DNA of 60,556 nucleotides, taken from NCBI GenBank assembly GCA_036008175.1, contig DASYOB010000156.1:1-60556 (forward strand). The letters run 5' to 3'. Shown piece by piece: positions 12,561-21,959 of this stretch. The position numbers and the translations under genes were made by a program. This DNA is from DATARH01 sp036008175. GTDB taxonomy: Bacteria > Pseudomonadota > Alphaproteobacteria > ATCC43930 > CGMCC-115725. Below the pieces are notes generated by a model that saw only the letters and a program-made list of their open reading frames with translations, made no database searches and had not been told where the DNA came from. Positions within the stretch are counted from its first letter, which is position 1. Each line of letters begins with the position of its first letter.

Positions 12561-13586
12561 ATGGTCGCCCTTTCTTTCGCGGACGCCCCCGAGGCGCGGG
12601 CGATCGCAGCCGCGCCTCCTCGCAGCGCATGGGTCTTGCACGACGGCAAGGCGGGAATGGCGAGCCAGGCGCTCGGCCTCGCCGAGGCGACCGGTTTCCC
12701 GTTTGTCGAAAAGCCGCTGGCGATCCGCCGCCCCTGGGCTTGGCTGCCGCCGCAATTGTGGATAGCGCCGCTGCGGGCGGCCGGGGTAGAGGATGCTGCA
12801 TTATGCCCGCCCTGGCCCGATCTCGTCATCGGCTGCGGCCGCAACGCGGCGCTTCCGGCCTTGGCGATCAGGCGCGCCAGCGGCGGCCGCACCATCGCCG
12901 TCCAGATACAGGACCCGCGCGTCGGCCGCGGCGAATTCGACATGCTGTTTGTGCCCGAGCACGACCGCTTGCGCGGGCCGCGGATCTTCCTCACTCGCGG
13001 TGCCATCCATCGGGTGACGCCGGCGCGGCTCGATACCGAGCGCCGCCGGTTTCCGGCGCTGGAAAAGCTGCCGCGGCCGATCCTCGGCGTGCTGATCGGC
13101 GGCTCGAATCGAAGCTATCGGCTCGATTTGCGGCGTCTCGAGGAGATCGCCGAGGCGGTGGCTTCGGCAGTGCGCAGCAGCGGCGGCTCGGTGGTGTTGA
13201 CGCCGTCGCGGCGCACCGGCGCGGCCGGGCTCGCCTTGCTGCGCGAGCGCCTTGTCGGCCTGCCCGCGGCGATTTGGGACGGCACCGGCGACAATCCTTA
13301 TTTCGCCTATCTCGCGGTTGCCGATAGCTTCCTCGTTACTGCCGATTCGGTGTCGATGGTCAGCGAAGCGGCGGCGACCGGGAAACCGGTGCATATTCTC
13401 GAGCTGGAAGGTGGCGACGCCAAATTCGCCCGGTTTCACGCGGTGATGCGCGAGGCCGGGATCACCCGTCCATTTCTCGGCCGTCTCGACCGCTGGACCT
13501 ACGCCCCGCCCGACGATACCGCCCGCGCCGGTGCGGCGCTGCGCGACTTCGTCCTCGCCCGCCTCGGGGAACGGCGGCAGCAATGA
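12561..13586 (+). CDS. Mitochondrial fission ELM1-like family protein
   Basis: The 341-residue product has WVLHDGKAGMASQALGLAEA, the paired GCGRNAALPAL segment, QIQDPRVGRGEFDMLFVPEHD, LIGGSNRSYRLD and TADSVSMVSEAAATGKPVHI. This order matches the bacterial ELM1-like (DUF1022) family, which has a GT-B glycosyltransferase-like fold. The plant homologue ELM1 takes part in mitochondrial division. The bacterial role is unsettled; a nucleotide-sugar transferase activity is inferred from fold only. The stop overlaps the next start as ATGA, so the two genes are translationally coupled. Confidence 0.88.
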   Translation: MVALSFADAPEARAIAAAPPRSAWVLHDGKAGMASQALGLAEATGFPFVEKPLAIRRPWAWLPPQLWIAPLRAAGVEDAALCPPWPDLVIGCGRNAALPALAIRRASGGRTIAVQIQDPRVGRGEFDMLFVPEHDRLRGPRIFLTRGAIHRVTPARLDTERRRFPALEKLPRPILGVLIGGSNRSYRLDLRRLEEIAEAVASAVRSSGGSVVLTPSRRTGAAGLALLRERLVGLPAAIWDGTGDNPYFAYLAVADSFLVTADSVSMVSEAAATGKPVHILELEGGDAKFARFHAVMREAGITRPFLGRLDRWTYAPPDDTARAGAALRDFVLARLGERRQQ

Positions 13587-14992
13587 GACCGGTGGCGCTC
13601 TATATCGGCCTGTGGCTAGCGCTAGGGCTGGGGTTTCTGCTCTTTCCGGGGCTCGACCTCGCGACGACCCGGCTGTTTTACGACCCGGGCCACGGTTTTC
13701 CGCTGGCCGGCTGGCCGCCGTTGCGGATCGTCGAGGGCGCGATCCCGTGGCTGACCGGGCTGATCGTCATCATTTGCGCGCTCGGCGCCGCCTGGCTCGC
13801 GCTAAGCCGTCGGCCGCTGTGGCGGCTCGACCGCAAGGCCCTCGTCTTTATCGTTGCGGCGACGGCGTTGGGCCCAGGGCTCCTCGCCAACACCATCCTG
13901 AAGGACCATTTGGGCCGGGCGCGGCCTTACCAGACCGAAGAGTTCGGCGGCACTCGGCAGTTCACCGCGGCGCCCTTGCCGGCCAAGCAGTGCGAGCGTA
14001 ACTGCTCCTTCGTCTCGGGACATGCGGCGCTCGGGTTTTCCTTGGTGAGCTTCGCTTTCCTGCTGCCGCCCGGCTGGCGCCGGCGCATTGCCCTTGCCGC
14101 AGCGATCGGCTTCGGTGCGCTGGTCGGGCTCGGCCGTATCGCCGCCGGACATCATTTTCTTTCCGACGTGGTTTATGCCGGGCTGATCGTCTTCGCGACG
14201 AGCTGGCTGCTCCATCGGGCGATCGTGGCGCGAGACGTGTTTGGCAGCCCCGCGGCCTTGCGCTGCTATCGCGCGGTCGGCGATCGGTCGGCGATCGTGG
14301 CGAGATGGTTGGGGCTGCCGGGCCGCCGCGTCGCGCTCTGGGCCGCTGCCGTCGCGGTGTTCGAGGCAGCGTCGATTCGATGGTTCGATCGCCCGATCGC
14401 CACCTTTTTTCACGACAGCGGCGAGGCGTGGCGGCCGATTTTCGAGCTGATCCAGCGGCTCGGCTTCGGCACCCCTTACCTCGTGCTGTTCGCCGTCACG
14501 TTTGCCGCTTTGCGTTTCGGCGGCTGTTTGCCGCCGCTGCGGCTCTGGACCGCGCCGATGCGCACGGCAGCCTTGGTCCCGGCTTTCTTGTTCGCAGCGG
14601 TCGCCGCGTCCGGGCTCGCCGTCGACCTGTTGAAGGTGATCTTCGGGCGTGCGCGGCCAAAGCTGCTGTTCGCCGCCGGGACCTACGATTTCAGCTGGCT
14701 GGGGCTCGGCGCCGACCATTGGTCCTTCCCCTCCGGCCATGCCGCCACCGCAGCGGCGCTAATGACCGCGCTATGGTGCCTATGGCCGCGGCATCTGTTG
14801 TTCTATATCGCCTTGGCGGCGGCCGTCGCGGCCAGTCGGGTCGTCATCGGCGCGCATTATCCCAGCGATGTGGTGATGGGCGCCTTTGTCGCGGTGCTGA
14901 TAACCCGGATCTTGGCCTCGATTTTTGCCCGGTTCGATGCGCTTCCAGCCTTCCCCGCCGCGCCGCGCCGACCGGTCCTGCCCCGGTCCTAA
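13583..14992 (+). CDS. Double-domain PAP2 (lipid phosphatase) membrane protein
   Basis: This 469-residue protein holds two complete PAP2 phosphatase domains. The first has KDHLGRARP, SFVSGHAALG and GLGRIAAGHHFLSD (residues ~106-195). The second has KVIFGRARP, SFPSGHAATA and SRVVIGAHYPSD (~350-435). Each provides the conserved Lys/Arg and two His of the active site. Around ten hydrophobic segments point to an inner-membrane enzyme acting on lipid (pyro)phosphates such as undecaprenyl or phosphatidyl phosphates. Typical PAP2 proteins are ~200-250 residues, so this is a fusion or duplication. The two domains are only distantly similar. It is coupled to the ELM1-like gene by a 4-base overlap. Confidence 0.9.
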   Translation: MRPVALYIGLWLALGLGFLLFPGLDLATTRLFYDPGHGFPLAGWPPLRIVEGAIPWLTGLIVIICALGAAWLALSRRPLWRLDRKALVFIVAATALGPGLLANTILKDHLGRARPYQTEEFGGTRQFTAAPLPAKQCERNCSFVSGHAALGFSLVSFAFLLPPGWRRRIALAAAIGFGALVGLGRIAAGHHFLSDVVYAGLIVFATSWLLHRAIVARDVFGSPAALRCYRAVGDRSAIVARWLGLPGRRVALWAAAVAVFEAASIRWFDRPIATFFHDSGEAWRPIFELIQRLGFGTPYLVLFAVTFAALRFGGCLPPLRLWTAPMRTAALVPAFLFAAVAASGLAVDLLKVIFGRARPKLLFAAGTYDFSWLGLGADHWSFPSGHAATAAALMTALWCLWPRHLLFYIALAAAVAASRVVIGAHYPSDVVMGAFVAVLITRILASIFARFDALPAFPAAPRRPVLPRS

Positions 14993-15062
14993 CCGACAGC
15001 GGATACCCTGTCGTCCCGGCAGGTGTAATATCGCACTCCGGGAACCCCCAGCCGCCGCGATA

Positions 15063-16973
15063 ATGGCCCTTCGCATCGACACCTTCGACAACCTTCGCGG
15101 CGGCAACACGCTGTACAAGGCGCTGACCCATCCACAGGCCGCCCGCCCAGCGCGGGCTCTCCTCGCCGCGCTCGCCGACAACGGGCCGACGGCGATCGTC
15201 GATCCGCAAGGTGCCGCGGAAGGTTTTGCCGAGATTTACGGTGTGGACGGTGTCGAGGTCGTCGGGGTCTTCGTTCAAGATCTCGCCCGGATCGGCAGCG
15301 CAATCCTCGGCCGCAGCGCCCGGCCGCTCACCGAGGTCGGTGACTGCCCAGCCCGCTCTGTTCTCGTTGCCGGCTTCGATTCCGACCGGCTCATCGCCCA
15401 TCTCCAGGCTTATCTGCCAACCGACACCCAGATTCTGAGCTTCGATGCGATGCGCCTCCCCGAGGCGCGCGTGACCAGCCGCCGGACCTACCTCGACCCC
15501 CTCAACTTCGCGACCAATTTTGCCTTCTTCCGCGATACCGGCACGCTGCATACCCGGATCGTCACGGCGAATTACTGGTCAGGCTATGGCGCGGGTGAGG
15601 TGAGCGCCTGGCTGAGCTTGTTCGACGGCAATGGCGAGATGATCGCCGAATGGTGGGAGGCGTGCGGCCAAGGGTCTGGCGCCATAACGATCGACAGTCG
15701 AGAGGTGCGCGAGCGGTTCCGGCTCGGTGATTTCGCCGGCCAATTGTTCATCCATATCGTCGGCGCGGCCGGCCACGATGTCGTCAAATATGCCCTCGAC
15801 ACTTTCGGCGCAGCCGGATCGAGCGGCGACGGCGCCCTGTCCTGTACCCACGACGCGAATGCCTGGCCGGCCGAGCGCTATGCCGGCCTGCCTGCGCCCG
15901 CGCGAGGCGAGCGGATCATCCTGTGGGTCCAGAACAGCCATCCGACCCCGATCCCGCCCGGTGCCATCGGGCTCAACCCGATGGGCGAGGAGGCCATCGC
16001 GCCTATCCAGGAGGCGATCGGCCCGTTTGCCAGCCGTGCGATCGATGTCTCAGAGCTTCTGCCCGGCCTCGCCTGGCCGCGGCAGATCGAGATCCGCGCC
16101 GGCAAGCATGTGGTGCGACCGCGCTACGAAATCGTCGCCGATAGCCATCGCCGCATCGCCCATGTCAATGTCGAGCGGACCGATCTGCGGCCCGATCCCG
16201 AGCTGACCCGGGTCACCGCGGTGCTCGGCAAAGGCTATCTGCTGCCGGCGCCGATCTTGCCGCGCGACTGCTGGGACAGCCTGCTGCTGCCGACGCCGAT
16301 GGCGGTGTCGCAGGCCGAGTTGCCGATCGCCGCGCTGGTCTACGACCCCGAGGGCAACGAGGTCGCGCGCCAGCCGCTCGGCCGGCTTTTGCGCAACCAC
16401 GCAAATGCGCTGTCGCTCGAAGAGATTTCCGCCGGGCTCGGGGAAGGCTACGGCCATGTCGAGCTGGTCTACGATTTCTCCGCCGGCGGCAGCGGCGACG
16501 GCTGGTTGCATGCGTTGTTCCGCTACCGTCATCGGCGGAGCGGCCACGCCGCCGACACCAGCTTCGGCGCGCATGTTTTTAATACCGTCCTCGTCTATCG
16601 CGACGAGCCGCAATCCTACAGCGGCCGCCCGCCCGGCCTATCGACCAGGCTGTTTCTGCGGCTCGGCGAGGGCGAGTACGACACGATCTGCCACCTGATC
16701 TATCCGGCCTCGCGACCGTGGCGGCCGGTCAGCGCGACCGAGATCATCCTTTACGACGGCGCCGGCGGCGAGATCGCCCGCTCCGCTCTTGCGATTCCGT
16801 GCTCGGGCTCGCGCCTGTTGCGTTACCGCGAGCTGTTCGACCCGGCGACGCGCGCCCGTGCCGGATCCGGCGCCTATGCCATTATCCGCGACTCGACTTG
16901 CCGGCTGTTCGGCTATCACGGGCTTATCGGTCGCGACGGCGCCTTCAGCCTTGACCATATGTTTGGGTTCTAA
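15063..16973 (+). CDS. Large conserved-looking protein of unknown function
   Basis: The 636-residue product starts MALRIDTFDNLRGGNTLYKA. I do not recognise the family. It has no signal peptide and no transmembrane run. The N-terminal ~130 residues look like an alpha/beta domain (SVLVAGFDSDRLIAHLQAYL); the rest is rich in beta strands and aromatic residues. Repeated short patterns such as NYWSGYGAGEVSAWLSLFD, FNTVLVYRDEP and STRLFLRLGEGEYDTICHLI suggest tandem beta-sandwich units. Codon use is as in the neighbours. It follows the PAP2 gene by about 70 bases on the same strand. The start is chosen at the first ATG; the frame is open further upstream inside the PAP2 gene. Confidence 0.75.
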   Translation: MALRIDTFDNLRGGNTLYKALTHPQAARPARALLAALADNGPTAIVDPQGAAEGFAEIYGVDGVEVVGVFVQDLARIGSAILGRSARPLTEVGDCPARSVLVAGFDSDRLIAHLQAYLPTDTQILSFDAMRLPEARVTSRRTYLDPLNFATNFAFFRDTGTLHTRIVTANYWSGYGAGEVSAWLSLFDGNGEMIAEWWEACGQGSGAITIDSREVRERFRLGDFAGQLFIHIVGAAGHDVVKYALDTFGAAGSSGDGALSCTHDANAWPAERYAGLPAPARGERIILWVQNSHPTPIPPGAIGLNPMGEEAIAPIQEAIGPFASRAIDVSELLPGLAWPRQIEIRAGKHVVRPRYEIVADSHRRIAHVNVERTDLRPDPELTRVTAVLGKGYLLPAPILPRDCWDSLLLPTPMAVSQAELPIAALVYDPEGNEVARQPLGRLLRNHANALSLEEISAGLGEGYGHVELVYDFSAGGSGDGWLHALFRYRHRRSGHAADTSFGAHVFNTVLVYRDEPQSYSGRPPGLSTRLFLRLGEGEYDTICHLIYPASRPWRPVSATEIILYDGAGGEIARSALAIPCSGSRLLRYRELFDPATRARAGSGAYAIIRDSTCRLFGYHGLIGRDGAFSLDHMFGF

Positions 16974-17074
16974 GGCGCGGGCTTTTTTCCAAGAAGGGGC
17001 CGAATTATCGCGGTCTGCGCCGCCCGCCGCGCGGAGAAATGGTATACTTCACCGCTAATCGATCGGATCATCGG

Positions 17075-18046
17075 ATGCCGGAGCAGTATCACAGCAAGGC
17101 CTTGATTATCGGGGCGGGTCCGGCCGGCTACACCGCTGCCATCTATGCCGCGCGCGCGAATCTGCAGCCGATTCTCGTTACCGGCATGCAGCCGGGCGGT
17201 CAGATGACGATCACCACCGACGTCGAGAACTACCCCGGCTTCGCCGACGTCATCCAGGGCCCCTGGCTGATGGAGCAGATGCAGGCACAGGCCGAGCATG
17301 TCGGTACGCGGGTCGTCCTCGATGAAATCGCCGCGCTCGATCTCGCACGGCGTCCGTTCGTCGCGACCGGCGATTCGGGCGACCGCTACATCGGCGAGAC
17401 GGTCATTATCTGCACCGGAGCGCAGGCGCGCTGGCTCGGTCTGGCGAGCGAGACGGCGTTCCGCGGCTTTGGCGTCTCCGCCTGCGCCACCTGCGACGGT
17501 TTCTTTTTCCGCGACAAGGAAGTGGTAGTCGTCGGCGGCGGCAACACCGCGGTCGAGGAGGCCATCTATCTGACCAACCACGCCCGGCAGGTCACCCTGG
17601 TGCATCGGCGCGACACGCTGCGCGCCGAGAAGATCCTGCAGGAGCGGCTGTTCCGAAACCCGAGGATCGGCGTCGTCTGGGACAGCGTCGTCGAGGACAT
17701 TCTCGGCGTGCCCGAGCCGCCGCAGGTTACCGGGGTCAGGCTGCGCAATGTGCGCACCGGCGCGGTGACAGAATTTCCTTGCGACGGCGTCTTCATCGCC
17801 ATCGGCCACAATCCGGTGACGGGGCTGGTTGCGGGCCAGCTGCCGCTCGATGCGGAAGGCTACATCCTGACCGAGCCGGATTCGACGGCAACGGCGATAG
17901 CGGGCGTCTATGCCGCCGGCGATGTCAGGGACAAAATCTTTCGCCAGGCGGTCACGGCCGCGGGGATGGGCTGCATGGCTGCGCTCGAGGCCGAGAAATT
18001 CCTCGCGGCCGAGGCGCATACCGCATCGGCCAGGGCGGCCGAATAA
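17075..18046 (+). CDS. trxB: Thioredoxin-disulfide reductase
   Basis: The 323-residue flavoprotein uses NADPH to reduce thioredoxin. The FAD motif is ALIIGAGPAGYTAAIYAARA at the N-terminus. The redox-active pair is Cys137/Cys140 in CATC, followed by the NADPH-binding motif VVVGGGNTAVEEAIYLTNHA. The second FAD motif is IAGVYAAGDVRDK near the C-terminus. The ATG at 17075 gives the usual family N-terminus; an in-frame ATG at 17039 would add 12 atypical residues. The LysR gene follows on the same strand. Confidence 0.96.
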   Translation: MPEQYHSKALIIGAGPAGYTAAIYAARANLQPILVTGMQPGGQMTITTDVENYPGFADVIQGPWLMEQMQAQAEHVGTRVVLDEIAALDLARRPFVATGDSGDRYIGETVIICTGAQARWLGLASETAFRGFGVSACATCDGFFFRDKEVVVVGGGNTAVEEAIYLTNHARQVTLVHRRDTLRAEKILQERLFRNPRIGVVWDSVVEDILGVPEPPQVTGVRLRNVRTGAVTEFPCDGVFIAIGHNPVTGLVAGQLPLDAEGYILTEPDSTATAIAGVYAAGDVRDKIFRQAVTAAGMGCMAALEAEKFLAAEAHTASARAAE

Positions 18047-18107
18047 TGGCGGCCGAATAGGAGCTGCGTTCGGGGAGCGCGGCGGTGGGTGCGGGAAGGC
18101 AAGAACA

Positions 18108-19007
18108 ATGGCGATGGACTGGGACAAGCTGAGGGTTTTTCACGCTGTTGCGGAGGCGGGAAGTTTCACCCATGCCGGCGAGGCGCTCAATCTGAGCCAA
18201 TCCGCAGTGAGCCGGCAGATCAGCGCGCTGGAAGAAAGCCTCAGTGTGCCGCTGTTTCATCGCCATGCCCGCGGCCTGATCCTGACCGAGCAGGGCGAGC
18301 TTTTGTACAAGACGGCGCGCGAGGTCTTCGCCAAGCTGGCGATGTCCGAGAGCCTCATTTCCGAATCCAAGGACCGGCCGAAGGGGCCGCTCAAGATCAC
18401 CACGACGGTCGCGTTCGGCTCGATCTGGCTGACCCCGCGCATCCGCGAGTTCCTCGATCTCTATCCGGAGATCCAGGTCAGCCTCGTCGTCGACGATTCC
18501 GAGCTCGACCTGTCGATGCGGGAGGCCGACGTCGCGATCCGGATGTCGCCGCCCCGCCAGCCGGACCTGATCCAGCGGCATCTCGTCAGTGTCCAGGTGC
18601 ATCTCTACGGGTCGCCGGAATACCTGAAGAAACAGGGGACGCCGCAAAAGGCCGACGATCTCGATGAGCACCGCCTGATCGTCTACGGCGAAGACGGTCG
18701 ACCGCCGGTGGCGGGGGTCAACTGGGTGCTGGACGCCGCGGTCAAGCCCGGCCAGGAGCGACGGCCGATTCTCAGCGTCAACAACACCTATGGGATGCTG
18801 CGTGCGGTGGAGAGCGGATTGGGGTTGGCCCCGCTGCCCGATTTCGTCGCCGCGGAGCACCCGACCCTGATTCGCGTCTTGCCCGAGATGGCCGGTCCGC
18901 CGAACGAGGCCTATTTCGTCTATCCGGAAGAGCTGCGCTCGTCGAAGCGGATCAGCGTTTTCCGTGATTTCCTGCTGCGCAAGGTCGCCGAAGGAAAATT
19001 GAGCTAA
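18108..19007 (+). CDS. LysR family transcriptional regulator
   Basis: The 299-residue product opens with a winged helix (WDKLRVFHAVAEAGSFTHAG, NLSQSAVSRQISALEESLSV). The effector domain begins near KITTTVAFGSIWLTPRIREF and includes DDSELDLSMREADVAIRMSP. A strong GGGAAGG site precedes the ATG. It is 61 bases after trxB on the same strand. LysR proteins usually control a divergent neighbour, but here trxB is upstream on the same strand and a probable RNA gene is downstream, so the target cannot be guessed. Confidence 0.93.
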   Translation: MAMDWDKLRVFHAVAEAGSFTHAGEALNLSQSAVSRQISALEESLSVPLFHRHARGLILTEQGELLYKTAREVFAKLAMSESLISESKDRPKGPLKITTTVAFGSIWLTPRIREFLDLYPEIQVSLVVDDSELDLSMREADVAIRMSPPRQPDLIQRHLVSVQVHLYGSPEYLKKQGTPQKADDLDEHRLIVYGEDGRPPVAGVNWVLDAAVKPGQERRPILSVNNTYGMLRAVESGLGLAPLPDFVAAEHPTLIRVLPEMAGPPNEAYFVYPEELRSSKRISVFRDFLLRKVAEGKLS

Positions 19008-19155
19008 ACCGGCAGTGTGGCGAGTTGTCGCGGCTAAACGACGACACTTTCACAGCATTGCGGTTTTTGCAGACGAGCCAGAACGAATTCCCGGTGGTGG
19101 TAACGCGCGTAAACAGCGATATAAGTGCTGACGCGATACTGGATCGCGGCAAGTT

Positions 19156-19295
19156 TTCGGGGGTTTGAGGACCCCGAATGAGTTTCCGGGACTTGCGCCC
19201 GGAAAGAGGGTCTTAGGACCCTTACGTCTCCTAGACGTGAAGCCTCCCTGTTCAAAACTTGGCCGGGCCTTCGGGTGCCGGCCAATTTCTTTTTG
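19156..19295 (+). ncRNA. Candidate structured small RNA: four hairpins plus terminator
   Basis: The 341-base gap between convergent genes holds consecutive perfect stems: TTCGGGG/CCCCGAA (19156-19178), TTTCCGGG/CCCGGAAA (19183-19205), AGGGTC/GACCCT (19207-19222) and ACGTCT/AGACGT (19224-19238). A single-stranded stretch with GCCTCCC follows. The last stem, GGCCGG/CCGGCC (19261-19283), is followed by AATTTCTTTTT, a typical intrinsic terminator on the plus strand. No coding frame here is convincing. The exposed CCTCC could pair with Shine-Dalgarno sequences, as in trans-acting small RNAs. It does not fit 6S, tmRNA, SRP RNA or RNase P RNA. The 5' end is not defined. Confidence 0.55.
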
Positions 19296-19348
19296 CGGGT
19301 TCACCTGCGCAGAGACTTGGCCGCGAAGGCAACTCGAGCAGGGCTCGA

Positions 19349-20527
19349 TCAGCGCGAGGAGGAAATGCGCTGGATCAGGCGGTCGATGGTATGGTCTTCG
19401 AGCCGGGCGGCTGCCACCCACTCGATGACCGGTCGGGCCGCCGCCTGATCATGGCAGGCAATCGCCGCGGCGAGCAGCGCGCGCGCATCGTAAGGGGTCT
19501 TGTGGACCGCCCAGTTCTGCTGTGCGAAATCAAGGGCGCGAGGAGCGTCGTGTTCGATTTCCAGCGCGAAGCGTGAGGCATCGCGCAGGTGCAGCCTGTC
19601 GCCTTGCCGCCGCGCCGCCTCAAGCCGGGCGGCGACATCGCTCTGATACGACGGGAAGCGGGGATCGCCGGCTGCCTGCGCCGCCAAGGCAAGGCGCAGA
19701 TAGAGCGCATCCACACGCTCGAAGCCGCGCAACAGCCGCAGCACATCCTCTGGCCGGTGATGATCGAGCAGGTAATCGGCAAAGACCGTCAGCGCGTAAA
19801 CGTCGCGATTATCGAGCGCCAGCGCCTGGTTGAAATATTGCTCGGCCGCCGGGTCGTCGCGGCGGATCTCGATCTCGCCGAGGATCGTCAGGGCCCACAG
19901 GCGCTCGCTGGCGGGGGCGGTCGGCTGTTTCGCAACGGCATCGGCCAGCATGGTCTGGTCGGCTTCGGCCGCGCCGGTCAGCGAGCCGATGCTGGCGGTG
20001 CAAGCGGCCGCGGCCAAACCAGGACGCAAGGCAGCAAAGCGTGTGCAGGCATCCTTGGCTTCCGCTAGATCGCCGGTGACCTCGTCGATGCTCGCCAGCA
20101 CGAGCAGCGCCTGCGCGGCCCCGGGTGCATCGCGCAACGCGGCGCGCAAATCGGCGGCAGCGGGGGCGAAATCGTGTTGGGCCTGCAAGATGCGCGCGCG
20201 CAGGATCCGAAGCGGCGGGGATGCGCCGTCGTCCCGCCACCAGCGCGCCAGCGTCCCCCCCGCATAGCCGACAAAGCGCGGGTCGGCCTCCGCCACCCCC
20301 ATCGCCAGCTGTCGGCTCGCCAGCCGCATCGCAGTGGCCAGATCGTCGGGCCGCTGCTGAAGTTCGCCCGACAAGGTCCGCATCTGACGCACGCGCGGGT
20401 CGGCGGTCGGCAGCCCCGATTCGAGGACCTGATTATTGTCGGCCGGAACGAACGGACCGGCCATCGCCGGCAGCCCCACGCATAGCCCGGCGAGGGCAAT
20501 GAGGCCGGTGGCGGCGGGCCAATTCAT
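19349..20527 (-). CDS. Secreted TPR-repeat protein
   Basis: The 392-residue product has a signal peptide (MNWPAATGLIALAGLCVGLP, cleavage likely after AMA) and then helical repeats of TPR type, for example LRILRARILQAQHDFAPAAA, ALLVLASIDEVTGDLAEAKD and AALDNRDVYALTVFADYLL-like segments. TPR proteins act as protein-binding scaffolds, here in the periplasm. It lies 42 bases after the DUF4331 gene on the same strand and is probably co-transcribed with it, so it may assist that protein. No enzymatic motif is visible. Confidence 0.82.
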   Translation of the reverse strand: MNWPAATGLIALAGLCVGLPAMAGPFVPADNNQVLESGLPTADPRVRQMRTLSGELQQRPDDLATAMRLASRQLAMGVAEADPRFVGYAGGTLARWWRDDGASPPLRILRARILQAQHDFAPAAADLRAALRDAPGAAQALLVLASIDEVTGDLAEAKDACTRFAALRPGLAAAACTASIGSLTGAAEADQTMLADAVAKQPTAPASERLWALTILGEIEIRRDDPAAEQYFNQALALDNRDVYALTVFADYLLDHHRPEDVLRLLRGFERVDALYLRLALAAQAAGDPRFPSYQSDVAARLEAARRQGDRLHLRDASRFALEIEHDAPRALDFAQQNWAVHKTPYDARALLAAAIACHDQAAARPVIEWVAAARLEDHTIDRLIQRISSSR

Positions 20528-20569
20528 TCGCGACGGCCAGCATTCAGCCGCCGCCCTCGATCGTCCCGT

Positions 20570-21760
20570 CTATGGGCACATTTGCGGTGCGCCGCCTGGC
20601 TGCAGCGGCGGGCCGAGGAACGGGAACTGCGAGCAATAGGTCTTGACCGCCGTCCTATCGGTGAAACCGGGAGCCTGCAGGATCAGGCCGATCAGGATAT
20701 CGGTGGTGCGGTCGGCGGGCCGCCGCCCATTCGGATACCCGTCCGGTGCGTTAGAGGCAAACCTGAGCACATCCGGCACCGGCACCGAAGCCAGTAGTGG
20801 AATATTCGGATTCGGATTTTTGCAGTCTGCCGGATGAAGCGGGCAGAATTTTGCATCCAGCGAATTGATTTGGTTGACGATTACCCCAGCGAAATCCTTC
20901 GGATCGTCCTCCGGTTGCCCGAAATTGAACGAATCTTTCAGTGCCGCCGGGATCAGCGCGGTGTTGACGGCGGGGTTACCCATGCGGTCCACCTGCCGCA
21001 AAGCCTCCGGATGCTTCTCGAAATGCTCAGGGTCGTCCGGCCGGAAATCGCCAAGATAGGTCACAGCCCATACCCCACACGGCGTGAAGAACACCGGAGA
21101 CGTCGTCGCCATACAGCTATTTGGTGGGAAAACCATACTCACCGGAAACTCGACGACAATCGCGTTGATGTTCTTGCCCAAAAACGCATCGACCCCCGTG
21201 AACGAAAAAGCGGCGGGACTGGAAGCGATCGTTCGGTTGAATCCGACCAAATCGAAGAAAAACGGGTCCTCGCGCGGCCCGGCGAATACCGTTATGTCGC
21301 CCACCGTCGTAGTGATCGGGGTGTTGTGCTTAGCGCCCGAGGTTCCCTGAGTCGCGAGCCCTTCGACGATGACTTTGTTGGGAAAAACTGCCCTATAGGT
21401 TTGGCAAGCCGGTCCGGTGGGGCAAGCGGGTCCGTTGCCGAACGGCCCGAAGACGAAATCGATATCGGCGGTCGGCTCCGCGTTCTTTCTGGTAGTGAAG
21501 TTGAGGCGATAGAGCGCGTTTTCCTGGAAGTGATAGGAGGATCCGAATTGCGGGTCGGCGACCGCCTGGGTGCTCAGCGCCACGACCAGCTTGCTGCTGT
21601 CGCTTGGGTCGCGGAACATGAACACGTCGTTGATGTCGATCGCGCTGTAATCGTCGATGGTCGGCGCGTCGCGGTGATCGGCGGCCATCGCCGGCGATGC
21701 AAATAAGAGGGAGACGGCGGCAGCCGCCCCTAGAAGCGCGCCTTCGAGACTCGGCCTCAT
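20570..21760 (-). CDS. Secreted DUF4331 family protein
   Basis: The 396-residue product begins with a signal peptide (MRPSLEGALLGAAAAVSLLF, cleaved after AMA) and then ADHRDAPTIDDYSAIDINDV, the hallmark start of DUF4331 proteins. Other family features are VFMFRDPSDSSKLVVALSTQ, YRLNFTT and the C-terminal PNGRRPADRTTDILIGLIL. The role of the family is unknown; the early HRDAP and acidic motifs suggest metal binding. The ATG at 21760 is preferred since GGGAGGG lies just upstream; a longer frame opens at 21847. It is divergent from the HupE gene, a pairing that suggests a shared export or metal-related task. Confidence 0.88.
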   Translation of the reverse strand: MRPSLEGALLGAAAAVSLLFASPAMAADHRDAPTIDDYSAIDINDVFMFRDPSDSSKLVVALSTQAVADPQFGSSYHFQENALYRLNFTTRKNAEPTADIDFVFGPFGNGPACPTGPACQTYRAVFPNKVIVEGLATQGTSGAKHNTPITTTVGDITVFAGPREDPFFFDLVGFNRTIASSPAAFSFTGVDAFLGKNINAIVVEFPVSMVFPPNSCMATTSPVFFTPCGVWAVTYLGDFRPDDPEHFEKHPEALRQVDRMGNPAVNTALIPAALKDSFNFGQPEDDPKDFAGVIVNQINSLDAKFCPLHPADCKNPNPNIPLLASVPVPDVLRFASNAPDGYPNGRRPADRTTDILIGLILQAPGFTDRTAVKTYCSQFPFLGPPLQPGGAPQMCP

Positions 21761-21959
21761 GGAACCCTCCCCGTCATACTTTTGTGTGCGTGCACGGTTG
21801 CATGGCGCCTCGCCAGCCAACAATAAAAGTTGTCGGTGATTAACCATAACTCTAGTTCAGAACTGGTTGGTTTTCGACTTGTCAGCCGCGCTGCGAGCGC
21901 GCCATCTTCACCGACCACGCGACGCAATTCTGCGGCGCGCAACGATCTCGAAAGAAGCG

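Noticed and set aside
12421..13006. N-terminal extension of the Lrp protein
   Set aside because: It is antisense to the ELM1-like gene and non-family; a strong ribosome binding site supports the ATG at 12421.
19156..19295. Identity as 6S RNA, tmRNA, SRP RNA or RNase P RNA
   Set aside because: The single long hairpin of 6S, the tRNA-like ends of tmRNA and the conserved cores of SRP RNA and RNase P RNA are all missing.
19050..19421. A 123-residue frame across the hairpin region
   Set aside because: Runs through all stems and the end of the TPR gene; no ribosome binding site, and the structure explains the DNA better.
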